Positions 51,101 to 63,507 of a stretch of DNA of 64,000 nt are shown piece by piece. Position numbers and translations under genes: made by a program. The notes under the pieces were generated by a model. The model did no database searches. It saw only the letters and a list, made by a program, of their open reading frames with translations, and was not told where the DNA came from. The stretch lies in assembly GCF_010015445.1 (NCBI RefSeq), contig NC_053126.1:6203249-6267248 (forward strand), in the 5' to 3' direction. This DNA comes from Perca fluviatilis. Lineage: Eukaryota > Chordata > Actinopteri > Perciformes > Percidae. The first letter of the stretch is position 1. Each line of letters begins with the position of its first letter.

Positions 51101-52909
51101 TACTTAATTTGAAAGAAATCCCTGCAGATATGAGAGTGGCTGAGCTTGAAGAAGATCTATTCCTACCCCAAAATGGCATGTGTGGCACTTGGATACAGAC
51201 AGTTTTGTTATCTTCTCTGTGAAATTATGTTTACCCAGCTTTAGTCATGCCAGAGATTCCAGAGCACTGCAAAAACATCAACTAATAAAACCCAGAATAC
51301 TACACAATCAATTCTAAGCACTGTTGCAAAAGCAGGCTAAAACTCTGTAGAGAAGCTAAACTGTAAAAGCCTTGAGATGCAGTATACAGTAAAGGAAAAA
51401 ACACGTTCAAAGAAATAGTTTGTAGTTTTTTTGGAAACATGCTTATTTGCTTAAGAGGTAGATGAGAAGATTCGTACTACTCTAGATATCTGTCCGTTAA
51501 GTATGCAGCTACAGCCGGCATCCAGTTAGCTTACAGTAGCTTAGCATAAAGGCTGGAAACAGGTGGAAACAGCCAGCCTGGCTCCATCCGAAGGTATCAA
51601 AATCCATCTTCCAGCACATTTAATTAGCACATATTTAGAGATGGCCCGATACCTTTTTTTGCTTCCCGATACCGATTCCGATACCTGAACTTGTGTATCG
51701 GCCGATACAGAGTACCGATCCGATACCAGTGTGTCATATATTTTATTATGTTTTAACAACTGTATACTACTATCCCTGTATGGATGTGATATGATTTCTA
51801 TCTTTGTTGTCGGTCTGGCTCAAGTTAAACTCTTTGTGAAACATGAACAAACACAAACAATGAATGCCACAGAACTTTCTTTTATTCTCCAGTTTGACAG
51901 TCAGTTATAACGGAAAAAGAACAAAGATAAACTACTTTAACATAGATTTTCTTTAGGGCTTTATTACGTGGTATCGGATCGGTGCATAAACTCCAGTACT
52001 TCCTGATACCGATACCAGCGTTTTAGGCAGTATCGGAGCCAATACCGATACTGGTATCGGTATCGGACCATCTCCATACATAAAAACTAATTTTGAGTAG
52101 TCTATACAAAATCCAGAGTGTAAAGACAACAATGTATGGATTTTATGGTAGGTATGTTGGGAAATATGACAGCATATGTTTTTTTTGTGCAGGACAATTT
52201 CTTCTCCTACCTAGCAACCTCATGATGACTACGCCCAGCCAAGAAAAAGTCCTCAAAGGAATGTTAAAGCATTCCTTTAAGGATGAAAAACATTAACCAC
52301 AGCATAGTGGAACCTTACTAAATTAGCCCCTGGTTGTATCCCCAGGCGTGATGTAATGTCTCGGCAAAATCAATTATTAACTGGGTGTAATAACTTTTCC
52401 TTGCATAGGCATGCAACTGACATGACGTTGAGATAGTAGTGGTAAATAGACTATATTACCAGAACTCTAGATTAAACATCACAGCAAGCGCAGAGAGTAC
52501 TTTACAATGTTTTCCTGTAAAACCCACACTGTGAACCAGTTCTCGTCCACTGTCTCCCTCCTCTGTAGTCAGACATTGGCCCATTTCCTCACAACCAGAC
52601 GGACAGCAACACCTCAGGAGCGCCAGAGGAAGGCGGGATGTCTGGCGGTCCGGAAAGGTTGGCCGATCCCGGGAACAAAGCTGGTGCTGACAGGCCCTGG
52701 AGGATGGAAGACTTGGAGGGGGAGCTGGAGAGGAAGGTGGAGCTGCTGGAGAAAGAGAGAAAAACCCTGAGGCTGGAAACAGAGAAGCACAGGCAAGGAA
52801 TCGACCGGGGCATCAATAAGCTACATCACCGAATCTCAGGACTGGAGGAAGGTAGGAATTCACAGAGAGGTAGAAAAGAAAGAAATATTAGAAAAAAGAA
52901 ATAATCAGA

Positions 52910-52961
<52 letters not shown>

Positions 52962-55718
52962 CTGCGTTTTAATGTGTGAATGAAAATATAATAAAGAGGT
53001 ATACAAAATAAAGAGTGGAATGGCTGTGATGAATCACTTGCATGACAACTCAAGTCACTAATGATGAGAAATAATTTGGCATAGAAATTACCTCAGATGT
53101 TTCATTTTTGTATTACTCTTAATCAAATCAAGCCATGGGGTTTCATTATGATGTTTCAAAAATGATCAGACAGACTATGAAATCCATGCCCTGCAAACAA
53201 ATCAGATGTGAAGAAAGTGAAGATACAGTATATCATAAAAACAGAAACTTGCCAGATAGATGATTTAATTGCGCTCTTAATCACTTCATTTGTTTCCATG
53301 CTTTCTGCCCCCCAGGTGTCTCAGGACATTCCTTCCCAGAGGGCTACCGGTTGTCTTTCCCAACTCGGACAAACTACATGTACGCTGTTATGAAAGCCTC
53401 CATCCCAGCGCTGCGGGCCTTCACCGCCTGCCTGTGGCTGCGGCCCGCAGAGGGAGGAATCGGGACACCTCTGTCTTACGCTGTTCCCGAGCAACCCAAC
53501 GAACTGGTGCTGCTGCAAGGCCTGCATACCCCCACTGAGCTGCTCATCAATGACAAGGTACTGTATCAATCAAGAGACTGAGCATCCACTGTACATGTGA
53601 ATGTACCTGTCCCCTGCTTGGGTGCAATTGATTTTCCTGAGGAGATTAATGTCATGGTTTGTCATATTTCTAACTATTTATTGATTAGAGTCTGTATGTA
53701 TTATTAAGACAACACAAACATTTTTAGAGTATGTAGAGCAGGGGTGTCAAACTCAACTTCACTAAGGGCCACACTGGAAAATAAGAATCACATCAAGGGC
53801 CAGACTTGTTTAGTTTATTTTATTTAATCGAAAAAGTAAAATGTATTTGACTGTATTATTGCATGTGTCACATAGTCTTCTCACTTACAGTTTGTTCAAC
53901 ATAAAGTCCTAAAGAAGTCAGGAAAAAGTTCCTCAGCCATCATAGAAAAGAAGCGCTGAAAAACGTCGGAAAAGTGACAAAAAAGTTGGAAAAAGTGACG
54001 AAAACTAGGTGGGCCAAAATGTATTGTGAACCTAAATTGATATGCGGGGCGGATCATAATCTGCGAGGGTCTGGATTTGGCCCGTGGGCCTTGAGTTTGA
54101 CACATGTGATGTGGAGAGTCCATCAGTATCACTACATGTTCTGCAGAACTATATGTTTATGTGGGGTTATAACATAAAGAATAGGATACAAATTATCTAA
54201 AACACAGAGTGCTACCTGTTAATATCTTTCCTGTAAGACAAGGTGACTGGATCCAACAGTCTGCAGCACTAATCTGGGATAGATATGGTGTGGGAGACTT
54301 GATGCCAACCAGTGTATGCCAACCGGTGATTTATTATCACCATAGAGGAGTTTCACTACTGCTTTCTCCAATGCTAACTTACCAATTTTACCAGTTGTAC
54401 TCTATGTGAACAGCATGGAAGTATAACATTTTGTTATGTCTTTACGGAAGGAATAGTGCACTGTATTAGCATACAAATAAGTAGAACATATCAAATTAAA
54501 GAGCCAATTTAGCAGAGAAGCTAAACAGCCTCATTCACGTGTTTAAATGACATTTATGGGCTTAATAAAAATGGGCTTCAGGTATAATTCAATAAAGTCA
54601 TTATGGACATAGATGGTCTGTGTCCTTGGAGGTAACAGGATGTCTATGGGACTGAGGAACTACTGAAGAAACAAGAGAGAAATAAGATGCGAAACAGCTA
54701 TTGAGATACAGCTTGATGACATCTTACCTCCAAATGTGTGACACTCAAACACATCAGAATTGAAAAAGGTCTACCCGATCTGAACTGTCCTTTTGCTCTC
54801 TCGTTCCTAGGTGGCGCAGTTGCCTCTAAACCTCTCCCGAGGCAGCTGGCAGCACATCTGTGTGAGCTGGAGCCAGAAGGGAGGAGCTTGGCAGGCCTAC
54901 CAGGGGGGAAAGCTGAGGGGCGAGGGTCACGCGCTGGCAGCCGGACATCACATCAGACCTGGAGGAGTGCTCATACTGGGGCAGGAGCAGGTAGGTGCAC
55001 GAATGAGGGTGTTAAAGACTACTTTCACCAAGGCTCTCAAAGTGTTTCATGCTATTTACTACTTTTATTTACAACCCTGCAGCTGCAGTGGGTAAACTAC
55101 TATTTGCTTGCAGTGCTGTAGTCAGCAGTAGCCTGAAGGGCATAACAAGTAAATTTATTTTGGATGGAGCATTACCTGTCTGGTAACACTATAAACTGAT
55201 ACAGCTTACCAAAGTGTTAAAATGGTGTGCTATGTTGTAGAGTTGTGTGGAGAAGGCCTAGGGACCCTCATCCAGAGCCAAAAGAACCCCTCTCACGTGG
55301 CCTCTTTGTTCAGTAGTGCTGCATTCATAAAGGTTATCCCATTTCCTTCATCTTCTCACAGTCTTGCCCAAGGCAGCAAATCAGTCGAAGCTGAGCCTGT
55401 GTGTGCATGAAAGTAAAAGTGTTTTATCTTTTTCTTCAATCACATGCTTTCTGTAATCCAACTGACTTCACTCTTCTTTCTCTCCAGGATTCCCTTGGTG
55501 GAGGTTTTGATTCATCCCAGGCCCTGGTTGGAGAGCTGTCCCAGGTGGGTCTTTGGGACCGGGTCCTGTCTTCCAACCAGGTCGCCAGCTTGGCCCGCTG
55601 TGGCAGAGTAAGCCAGGGCAGTGTGGCCCCCTGGACCGAGAACGGAGTTGAGGTTTACGGTGGAGCAACCAAGGACCCGGGGGAGCCTTGTAGTAAACAC
55701 AACAGGAATTCTCGATGA
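48140..55718 (+). CDS. nptxr: Neuronal pentraxin receptor, probable CUG start
   Basis: Five coding exons: 48140-48874, 52569-52851, 53316-53557, 54811-54990 and 55488-55718 (TGA at 55716). They give 556 residues with consistent phases and GT-AG junctions. The N-terminus is a type II membrane anchor (about residues 3-25, FIVIILAAG...GAVICIIAAV). Coiled-coil stretches follow (EELRQTVLQQKDQ, ELEQAITQLKDRIEKLE and most of exon 2), then a pentraxin domain from about residue 350. C378 (FTAC) and C437 (HIC) are the expected disulfide pair, and HICVSWS is close to the pentraxin signature. N254 and N259 (linker) and N427 are N-glycosylation sequons. Family knowledge: it anchors NPTX1/NPTX2 at synapses and helps cluster AMPA receptors. 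The start was set at CTG 48140 because the frame has a stop at 48116-48118 and no ATG before 48173, which would cut the membrane helix. The human protein is 500 aa; the extra length here is in the linkers. Confidence 0.94.
48875..51409. other. nptxr intron 1, proximal part
   Basis: From the GTAGGT donor to the first repeat I see only non-coding, AT-rich sequence. The short ORFs have no resemblance to known proteins. Confidence 0.5.
51410..52280 (+). repeat. TTAGCTTAGCATAAAG-family repeat, split by hAT MITE
   Basis: The left part (51410-51635: AGCTTACAGTAGCTTAGCAT, AACAGCCAGCCTGGCTCC) continues at 52077 (TACAAAATCCAGAGTGTAAA, GGATTTTATGGTAGG). The hAT-type element at 51636-52076 separates them. 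It lies in nptxr intron 1. Confidence 0.6.
51636..52076. mobile_element. hAT MITE with TAGAGATGG ends and CCGATACCGATACC repeats
   Basis: The left TAGAGATGGCCCGATACC and the right end (reverse complement TGGAGATGGTCCGATACCG) are inverted. Subterminal GATACCGAT motifs recur near both ends. The target duplication has decayed (only ACATA shared). Confidence 0.75.
52911..52960. repeat. (GT)n microsatellite
   Basis: GT repeat starting 59 bases after the nptxr exon 2 donor. Confidence 0.95.
53739..54108. mobile_element. hAT MITE, CAGGGGTGTCAAACTC ends
   Basis: CAGGGGTGTCAAACTCAA at the left pairs with TTGAGTTTGACACATGTG at the right. ATGTAGAG (53731-53738) and ATGTGGAG (54109-54116) are an 8-bp target duplication with one mismatch. 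It is in nptxr intron 3. Confidence 0.85.
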
Positions 55719-56044
55719 CCGGTGGGGGAAGGGGAAGTGAGAGAGAGCAGGGCAAAGGGAGGGGTAAAGTTCTAGCCCTTTCAAGAAGGTAGGATTCTGC
55801 CCATCATTAATACCGTTAAAGGGTTTTCTAAACAACTCTACGTGACATGGACTGACAAGTATGTAAAAAAAATGGAAAATTAATGGTAATGTTATATATC
55901 TATATGAGATGAGTCAAGGCTTTGCAGTTACTTCACCACACTTTGCAATACAAGATGATATTCCCCATAAATATAGCTGTAGTATGGGCTCACATCATAT
56001 TTTGTAAATGACTTATAAGTAAATTTATATAGCCTATGTATCCA

Positions 56045-56050
56045 AATAAA
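56045..56050 (+). terminator. Proximal poly(A) signal, nptxr
   Basis: AATAAA lies 327 bases after the nptxr stop. A distal ATTAAA at 58408-58413 could end a longer 3' UTR of about 2.7 kb, which would fit the long mammalian NPTXR transcripts, but that UTR would contain the inverted-repeat element at 56215-56665. Confidence 0.4.
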
Positions 56051-56214
56051 GTAAATTTGATTCAGGCCGCACTAAACTGTCATTGGTCCTAGCTCCTCTG
56101 TGCTTTGTTAGCAAACCAGCTAGCAGTCAAACTAGTGAAAGCAACTAAGGTAAATGGTAATATGTGAATTCTAGCAAACAATTGAACCTCCTGCTAGCTA
56201 ATTAGCAGGCAAAT

Positions 56215-56665
56215 GTGTTAGATCAATACCACTCTCATGTCTGCACAGTAAATATGAAGCTACCATCAGCAGCCAGCTAACTTAACTTAGCGTAAAACTA
56301 AAAACATGGGGGAAACAGCTAGCATGACTCTGTCCAAAGTTAACAAAATCCGCCAAGTAACACCTTACACTCGTAATGAACTAATTTACACATGGCTTGT
56401 CTAATCCGCACAAAAAAATAATTCTTGTTTTTACACTTGTTTTTTTATGGATTAAACAAACAAGATATAATAATAGATATAGTATATCTATTATTATATC
56501 TTGCTGAAAGGATTTCTTTCATGAGCTTTAGGGGGGGCTGGTAGGCAAAATGTGTTCTCTTTGGACAAAGCTAGGCTAGCTTTTTCCACCTGTGACCAGT
56601 CTTTATGCTAAGCTAAATTAGCCAGCTGCTGATCGTACCTGTAGCTTCATACTTAGCGTACATTA
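56215..56665. mobile_element. Fold-back pair of TTAGCTTAGC-family repeats
   Basis: Two copies face each other: GCTAGCATGACTCTGTCC... on the left and ...GGACAAAGCTAGGCTAGC inverted on the right. At the centre, 56461-56503, 20-base perfect arms (CAAGATATAATAATAGATAT) flank a 3-base loop. It sits about 500 bases after the nptxr stop. Confidence 0.7.
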
Positions 56666-56699
56666 TGCAAGTGTCAATCTTCTTGTCAAATTCTCAGCA

Positions 56700-58513
56700 A
56701 CAAAGCGAACAAGTGTATTTGCCAAAATGTTGAACTTGATGACCACAGCCTATTTCTTCTGTTGAGACAGCCGAGCTGGGAGAAATGAATTGAGTTGTTC
56801 ACAGCTGCTGTAGCCCTGACCTCCACTACGGCTGCTAGAAGTCGTGTAAAGCCAGCTGAAATCCCTCCACGAGTGCAGCAGGGTGGAGTTATTTCTGTGA
56901 TTAGGTCTGCGACAGCTTTAGAGTCGGGAGTCAAGGTAAGGTGATGAAAAGTCTTGGACAATGCTGGGGGAATGTTAAATAGTAGATGGCAGCAAGGGGT
57001 AGATGATGAAAGAATAAGCAAAGAGGGAGGACACGGTAAAAAAAAAATAGATAGATTGGGCACTTTTAAGGAGTGATGCTACATTGTTTTCACCTCTGCA
57101 TGATGTATTCATATACCTGTAATGTCTTGCCACTGCGCTGCACTGTGCAGGTCACACGCTGCCTCCTGCATCCACTGCTGGTATAGGTGGCTGTCTTTGT
57201 GTTTGTCTATAAGGCCTGAGGGTCTCTAATGAAATACTGAACAAATCCAAAACAAGGAGTCTTATTCCCATAAGGAAATCACCACCAAAAGCAGAATCTT
57301 ACTCTTTGGGGCCATTTTACACCTTTTTTAAAAAGCCTTTGCCCCATTTATGTCATTCTGTGCAAATTTAGAAAGTCAAAGTATGTGCTCTGATCAAGGA
57401 AATGTGTCTCAGATGATATCTTTTGGCTTCATCGTGTAGTACATACACGTTATGTTCTTTAAATTCATGCAACCTTCAAACACACATAACATTTGTTATT
57501 TTCAAATTTAAATAATGCACTCAGTCATTTTTACATTCTTAGATATTGACTGTTTCTTCTTTGCAATTTTATACATGCAACCACTCAATAGTGTGGTTTG
57601 ATTATTGAACAACCTGCAACCTCCAACTCTTCCAACCTTCCTACATTCCATGCATGAGTCGTACTGTATGTTTGTTACACGCGTCAGTGCATCCGCTACA
57701 TGTTTCTGAAGATCCATCTCTGATCATGTTTGTACTCCAAAAACATTTTAATGATTATTTCCTACTGTTTGTGTGATACGTGATGTTAAACACAGATTGT
57801 TCATTTCAGTCTTTTCTGAAACACTGGCTCTCCCTAACATAAAAATATAATCCTTAGTGGAAAGTGCCTGTCAGGGTGTTTGTACCCATGTAGACAAAAT
57901 CATCTAATTTCTTATCCTGATGGAAAAAATTAACACTGCGAGATATTTTGAACTAATCAAGCATCAGTGTTTCAGGGAATTCCCTGGTGGATTTTTTTAA
58001 GATTCAAGAGGTTTGATTAAAAACATTTGAAACTACAGTGCCGCCAAACGGATGCACAATCGGGTCAAAATCATCTTGCCATGTCTAATAGTGTCTTTGA
58101 TGATGCCCTTTCAGTCTGCAGCGTTATTAACAATATTATGCCTGTCTGTTCAGCTCATGTTAGAGCTTTTTTGGGGGGCTTTTGGATAGTGTTGTGGCAT
58201 TATTCTGTTTACATTTACTGGAATTAAAGGCTTTTAAACTCCATTGGCAATGTTTCCTTACATGACAATTCAGATCTTTTTTTTTTTCACTGTATGCATT
58301 GGTATCTGTCTATTTTCATGTTGTTGTTTGTATAAATAGTGTATGTCCATGTCTTGTAAGGTGTTGTATTGTTCTGCATATGTGCCCTGTCCAAACCTTA
58401 AGTCTTTATTAAAGTCCTAATTTTCAGATGTAAAGAATGTGATTCTTTTCTTAGTATCTAATGCTTGAACTTCAGAGAAGTGCTCTTTTATTCAAGGCCA
58501 TGCACGCGCGCGC
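56700..58513 (+). other. Possible distal nptxr 3' UTR
   Basis: Repeat-poor, AT-rich sequence ending near an ATTAAA at 58408. A long 3' UTR is plausible for this gene but cannot be shown without transcript data. Confidence 0.3.
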
Positions 58514-58514
58514 A

Positions 58515-58593
<79 letters not shown>
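58514..58593. repeat. (CA)n microsatellite
   Basis: CA repeat preceded by a short CG run (CACGCGCGCGC). Confidence 0.95.
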
Positions 58594-58596
<3 letters not shown>

Positions 58597-59014
58597 TAAT
58601 TCAATCCAATCTCTACAACGACATAAAAAAGTACATTTACATTTACAGTACATCTTTATTCTCCTGATTAATTTTCCTCCCGAGCAAATTGAAGTACAGA
58701 GTATAAGGAGAAAAGCCATGAGCCAAAAGCATTTGTAGATTAAGATTTGTGTGTGTAAGTTAAGAGTAAATTGACAATTTGGGTTAATTTTGAGTCATCT
58801 GTTGTGTCTCAGAGCTAGTCATAGTAGTAAAAGTTGTTTCTGTTTCTGTAGCACGTTTTAGAGGCTTAATGAGCTAAAGACCTCACAGTAAAAGCATGAA
58901 ATACAGACAATATTCTGTATATAAACAGTGTCTGTAAATATATAGATATGTTTTATGTGCAGAGTTTTTTTTCTTCTTTTTAAGTTATTCATTTAATAAA
59001 AAATGGAAACTGAT

Positions 59015-59375
59015 TTTAAATGAATAGTTTGAAATTTGGGGACATTTTTCACTTTGTTGCTGATAGTGACATGAGAAACATTTGTACCACTTCCATATTC
59101 GTCCACCAAAATATAAAGCCACAGCGAAGAGCAGGTTAGCTTAGCTTAGCATAAAGAATGGAAACAGAGGGGGAAGCAGCTAGCCTGGCTCTGTTCAAAG
59201 GTAGCAAAGTTTCGCCTTCCAGCCCCTCTAAAGCTCACTAATTAACAGGCTATAGCTTGTTTAATCTGTACAAAAAAAATGCCGAAACCTTATGAGAGTG
59301 GTATCACTCTTCTCATCTAAGTTATGGCAAGAAAGAGATTGCGGGTATTTCCCAAAATGTTGAGCTGTTCCTTTA
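59015..59375 (+). repeat. TTAGCTTAGCATAAAG-family repeat, intact copy
   Basis: Contains GGTTAGCTTAGCTTAGCATA, GCAGCTAGCCTGGCTCTG and TCTAAAGCTCACTAATTAAC. The ends AATAGTTTGAAATTTGGGG and AAATGTTGAGCTGTTCCTTT are roughly inverted. It is the best reference for the disrupted copies. Confidence 0.65.
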
Positions 59376-60166
59376 AAAATGTATGTCTTACATGAATTTC
59401 CATATGACCGAAAAATAACCGTAAGCTTCTAAAAACTGCAAGTCTATTTAAATGGATTGCATGTAAACTGTGTAGGTATCTGCATTAATTCTCTACACCT
59501 CTCTGTCATCCTCTATTCTCACCCTCCTCTCATCTTCTCACTCCCCCTCTCCTCCTCTCAGTGATATTTCTACTTAAGACCCCGCATCCTCCTCCGCTTT
59601 TTACTGAGTCCCTGCACTCCTCCTCAGACACCTTCAACACGTCTACTGGCAAAAAATCTAATCATGAGGCTCTGACTTTTTACAGTTGCTGTCACGAAAC
59701 TGTCATTTTATAGATCTGTTGGGAAAGTGATGGTAAAAATGGAAGGGAGCAAGCATACACAACATTTCTAAAACAAATAGAAACTGTATGAGTAGGAATT
59801 TAAAGACAAATCCATTTATCTCTGCTTCTCTACCTCAACACATAATCATACTTTTTTTTCAGTCTTGATTTGCCTGTGTACCAACACACTATGGTGATGA
59901 TTTGACAAGCCATTACTGTAAGTGACGGATAGTGAAAAGGCAACATGTTTCCCAGCAGCTAACAGATGCTGTTCAACAATATCTGCAGTCACTAATTAGC
60001 GTGAGTCAATCTGTTCAACCGTTCCAGTGGATAAGACACGACTGAGACTGAGCGCCTTTTGTTCACGCAATCCTCTCTGTTACTAATGGACTTAGTCCAG
60101 AGTCACACTCAGCTGGTGTCACACAACTTAGATCTAACCCCAGTCAAAGTCCAGTTAACCTTGTTA

Positions 60167-60168
<2 letters not shown>

Positions 60169-60208
<40 letters not shown>

Positions 60209-60291
60209 GGGTGTGTTTGTGCATGCGTGTGTGTGTATGTGTGTGGGTGTGTGCATGCGTGTGTGCATGCGTGTGTGTATGTGTGTGTTCA

Positions 60292-60326
<35 letters not shown>
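60169..60326. repeat. Imperfect (GT)n tract with GCATGC interruptions
   Basis: GT repeat broken by GTGCATGCGTGTG-type units. Confidence 0.95.
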
Positions 60327-60328
<2 letters not shown>

Positions 60329-60464
60329 CCTGCTGTGTGTGTGTGAGCAACTGCTTACTCTGACTGATGCGATAGAACAGACTATTAACCCCTTCAACAC
60401 TGATGTTACATGTCATGTTATTATTAGGTGAAATATTAAACTTAAAGATAATGGAACTATTAAG

Positions 60465-60833
60465 TAGGACTGGGCAATATATCGATATTATATCGACATC
60501 GATATATGAGGCTAGATGTTGTCTTAGATTTTGGATATTGTAATATTGTGATATGAAGTAAGTGTTGTCTTTTCCTGGTTTTAAAGGCTGCATTACAGTA
60601 AAGTGATGTCATTTTCTGAACTCACCAGACTGTTCTAGATGTGTTATTATTTGCCTTTACCCATTTAGCCATTATATCCACATTATTGATGATTATTTAA
60701 CAAAACTCCCATTGTGTTAATTATTTTGTGAAAGCACCAATAGTCAACCCTACAATATTGCTGCAATTTTGGCATGTATGTATTTGGTCAAAAATATTGT
60801 GATATTTGATTTTTTTCCATATCGCCCAGCACC
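60465..60833 (+). mobile_element. hAT MITE, copy 2 of the 47267 family
   Basis: TAGGACTGGGCAATATA to ATATCGCCCAGC. It is collinear with 47267-47628 (shared GTTTTAAAGGCTGCATTACA and GTGAAAGCACCAATAGTC). No clear target duplication remains. Confidence 0.8.
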
Positions 60834-62095
60834 CAAGATGTCGATGTACACACTGTCTAATCTACATACATGTTGTGATGGACCTGTTGAAGCTGAATAG
60901 TTTAAAACATGCTGTTCCAATACAAAGAGCATTTAGCTATCACGTCTATACAGCGTCTTGCAGTTTAATAGACATATCTGAACCATGTTATGCAATATGC
61001 AACAGTCTTAAAGGCTTATTTTTAGTTTTTGCTAAATGTCTCACACCTGCTATGGTGCTGTAGCTTTAACAAAATTGCCTGTCACAGCAGGTTTCTAACT
61101 GCTTTTGGCAGCCTGTCGGGTGTTAATTTCTTTCTCTCTCAATGTTTCTCCGAGGCAGCAAACGTAGGAGGAGACACAAATTCAATGTGTGATTCTTACA
61201 CACAAAAATATCTTATCTCTTCTACAGTTTATTATTTTCAGTTTTAGCACCTTAAAAAAAAAAAGATATCGCACCTAGGAATTGGTGTCCTTGTCTTTCT
61301 CACAGTGGAACAGTGGCAGCCTGCAGCACTGTGTGAAGAAAGTAAAGCTCAGGAGACTCTGACGTGAATGGATATACTGGCTGCAGCAGCAGCAGCAGCA
61401 GGGATTATATCCTCTGTCCTTCCAGTTCCTGTAAAACCTCTGTGACCATCACCAGGCTGACCACCACCCACACATATCATCCACAGCCAGAGGATGATAT
61501 TTCCTCTTGGATCCCCATCTAATCCATAATGTTCCATCTAGGAATGGACAAATTGTAATCCCATGTAATCCATGAAATGGGTGGACCAGCGTCTCTCAGG
61601 CCGTAGAGTACAATCTACACTGATTCATGCTAAAACATGAAACATTCCATTAGTCCGCAGTTTATTATGTCCCTGCAAGTGCTGTTAAAGTGCGTTCAAG
61701 CTTCCTACACAGTAAATTAGAGACCAAATGTGTTGGCTCTTCTCTGAATATGGGGGACATTTTTATGGTTTAAAGCTGTATAAATGAAACTCATTGGGTT
61801 TTAAAAGCTCAAGCAGATATGCAGCTGCTTTTCATCTCCTTGTCAAATCTCCAGGAAGTGTCTGTTGATCACATAATTAAGTGTGGCTCAGCTGGGATTT
61901 AACCTCCCTTGTAAATAGTGATTGAACTGCCCCATTGGAAATCAAATAATATATTACTTCCAGTAGGGATCTGCGCCACTGGAAATTCAATAATACTGTA
62001 TATTACTTCCAGTGGGGATTGCAACTGCAAAACTCCTTTACATGTTCGGGATTTACTTTATACGTCAAGTAAAAGAGTCGTTTAGCACCAGGCTG
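60834..62095. other. Intergenic DNA, nothing recognised
   Basis: Contains a short (CAG)n run at 61382-61401 and no supported gene. Confidence 0.4.
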
Positions 62096-62099
62096 TAAA

Positions 62100-62690
62100 G
62101 AAGTGTTTTACCCAACCCGTTCTCACTCCCAACTCGTAAAATACGGACGCTTGGTCAGTGGCTCTAAGCGTTAGATATGACGCAAAAAAGCACCCTTCAG
62201 CGTGCGTATGGAACGCACCGGGCAGAGCAGCAGCTCGACCGCAGCACTGTAAGGTGACGTAGTATAAAGAGAGGCAATGGTAGCGGGTAGTATCAAAGAC
62301 CGAAATGCCGCGTAAGGAGGTTGGTTGGGGTGGTGGCTGGGTCAAACAACACTGGGCTTTCACCCAGGAGACCAGGGTTCGTGTCCCGTTCTTGTCCCGC
62401 GTGTCACTGAAACGTCCATTTTATAACCCCACCCACGATCTTTTCCTAAACTTAATTGTCCCGTTCTTGTACCGCATGTCACTGAAATGTACATTTTATA
62501 ACCCCACCCATGATACGATCTTTACCTAAACCTAACTGTCCCGTCCTTGTGCCGCATGTCAGTCAGGACGCCCCAACCCAGAGCGTCAAAAGTGACGTCA
62601 AGAGTCCCGACGCTAAAGGAGACTTTTAGCGAAGAGTCAGTGTTTTGCGTGATGGGAGGGTGAGAATGTGTTGGTTTTACCGCCCTCTCT
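62100..62690. repeat. Fish repeat with two tandem TGTCCCGTTCTTG units
   Basis: The unit TGTCCCGTTCTTGTCCCGCG ... CATTTTATAACCCCACCCA ... CCTAAACTTAAT is repeated at about 62391 and 62457, with a third partial unit at 62536. The surrounding CG-rich sequence (CTCACTCCCAACTCG; AGTGACGTCAAGAG) resembles the ends of a DNA transposon. Confidence 0.5.
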
Positions 62691-63449
62691 GGTTGAAGAG
62701 TGTCTAGCCTGTTTAACCCCAGACCACGCAGCATCACTGTGGTGTGGTGTGGTTGGGTGTGGTCAGAAATGTGGCTTTGCACCTGTAACCACAGCTAACA
62801 GTATGTACACCTGTACATCACAGTAGCAAGGTGAGAAGTAAAACCACTGGAGGTCAGCAGAAACAAGATGTTTAAGTATAGTGTTAAATTACCCTTTAAA
62901 GTCATGATCCTTAAGATTTCAGGCCTAGTTGATTTGGTGATACTCGTGGCTACTGGTGGAAATGCTGAATTACACGTTCCGTCGTTTCCTGTGAATCCCT
63001 CGTGTGTCGGTAAGTAAATAGTTCCCCTATAGTTACCCGCGTTTTCAGTCGGACCAGAGTTCTGTTGTTTGGTCCACTACAATTTGCCAACTGGGATATC
63101 CAACTAAACACTGTTCAGTTCAAATGGACCAGCTCAGGTGTGAAAGTACCCTTTGAATGAAGAGAGGTAATTACAGACTCCTAGATACGTTAAATGTTTA
63201 TTGCTGAAATAATGCAAGCCACAACCGGTATCAAAAACTGGGTTTGATTTGATGAAAATCTGAAGGGTTGTAACTTTAATATATTTAGGTTATTGGTTTT
63301 TCCCACCGAACGGAAGAGTTTTGACATTCTGCGGTCATCATGATAACCACTTTCTATCAAAATCCTTAAATCCGCCTACTCATCACTTTCCCTTTTGTAA
63401 TCCACCTACTCAGCCTCCACATGGCAGTGTACCAGAATCGTTACTCTTC
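62691..63449. other. Intergenic DNA, nothing recognised
   Basis: No gene, RNA or repeat end that I can support. Confidence 0.4.
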
Positions 63450-63507
63450 ATACACACACACACACACGCACACACACACGCACACACACATACACACACA
63501 CACACAG
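63450..63507. repeat. (AC)n microsatellite with GC interruptions
   Basis: AC repeat with CGCAC units. Confidence 0.9.

Noticed and set aside
60171..60431. Cys-Val repeat ORFs (also at 3435, 4502, 22118, 46801 and similar)
   Set aside because: They are translations of GT/CA microsatellites, not proteins.
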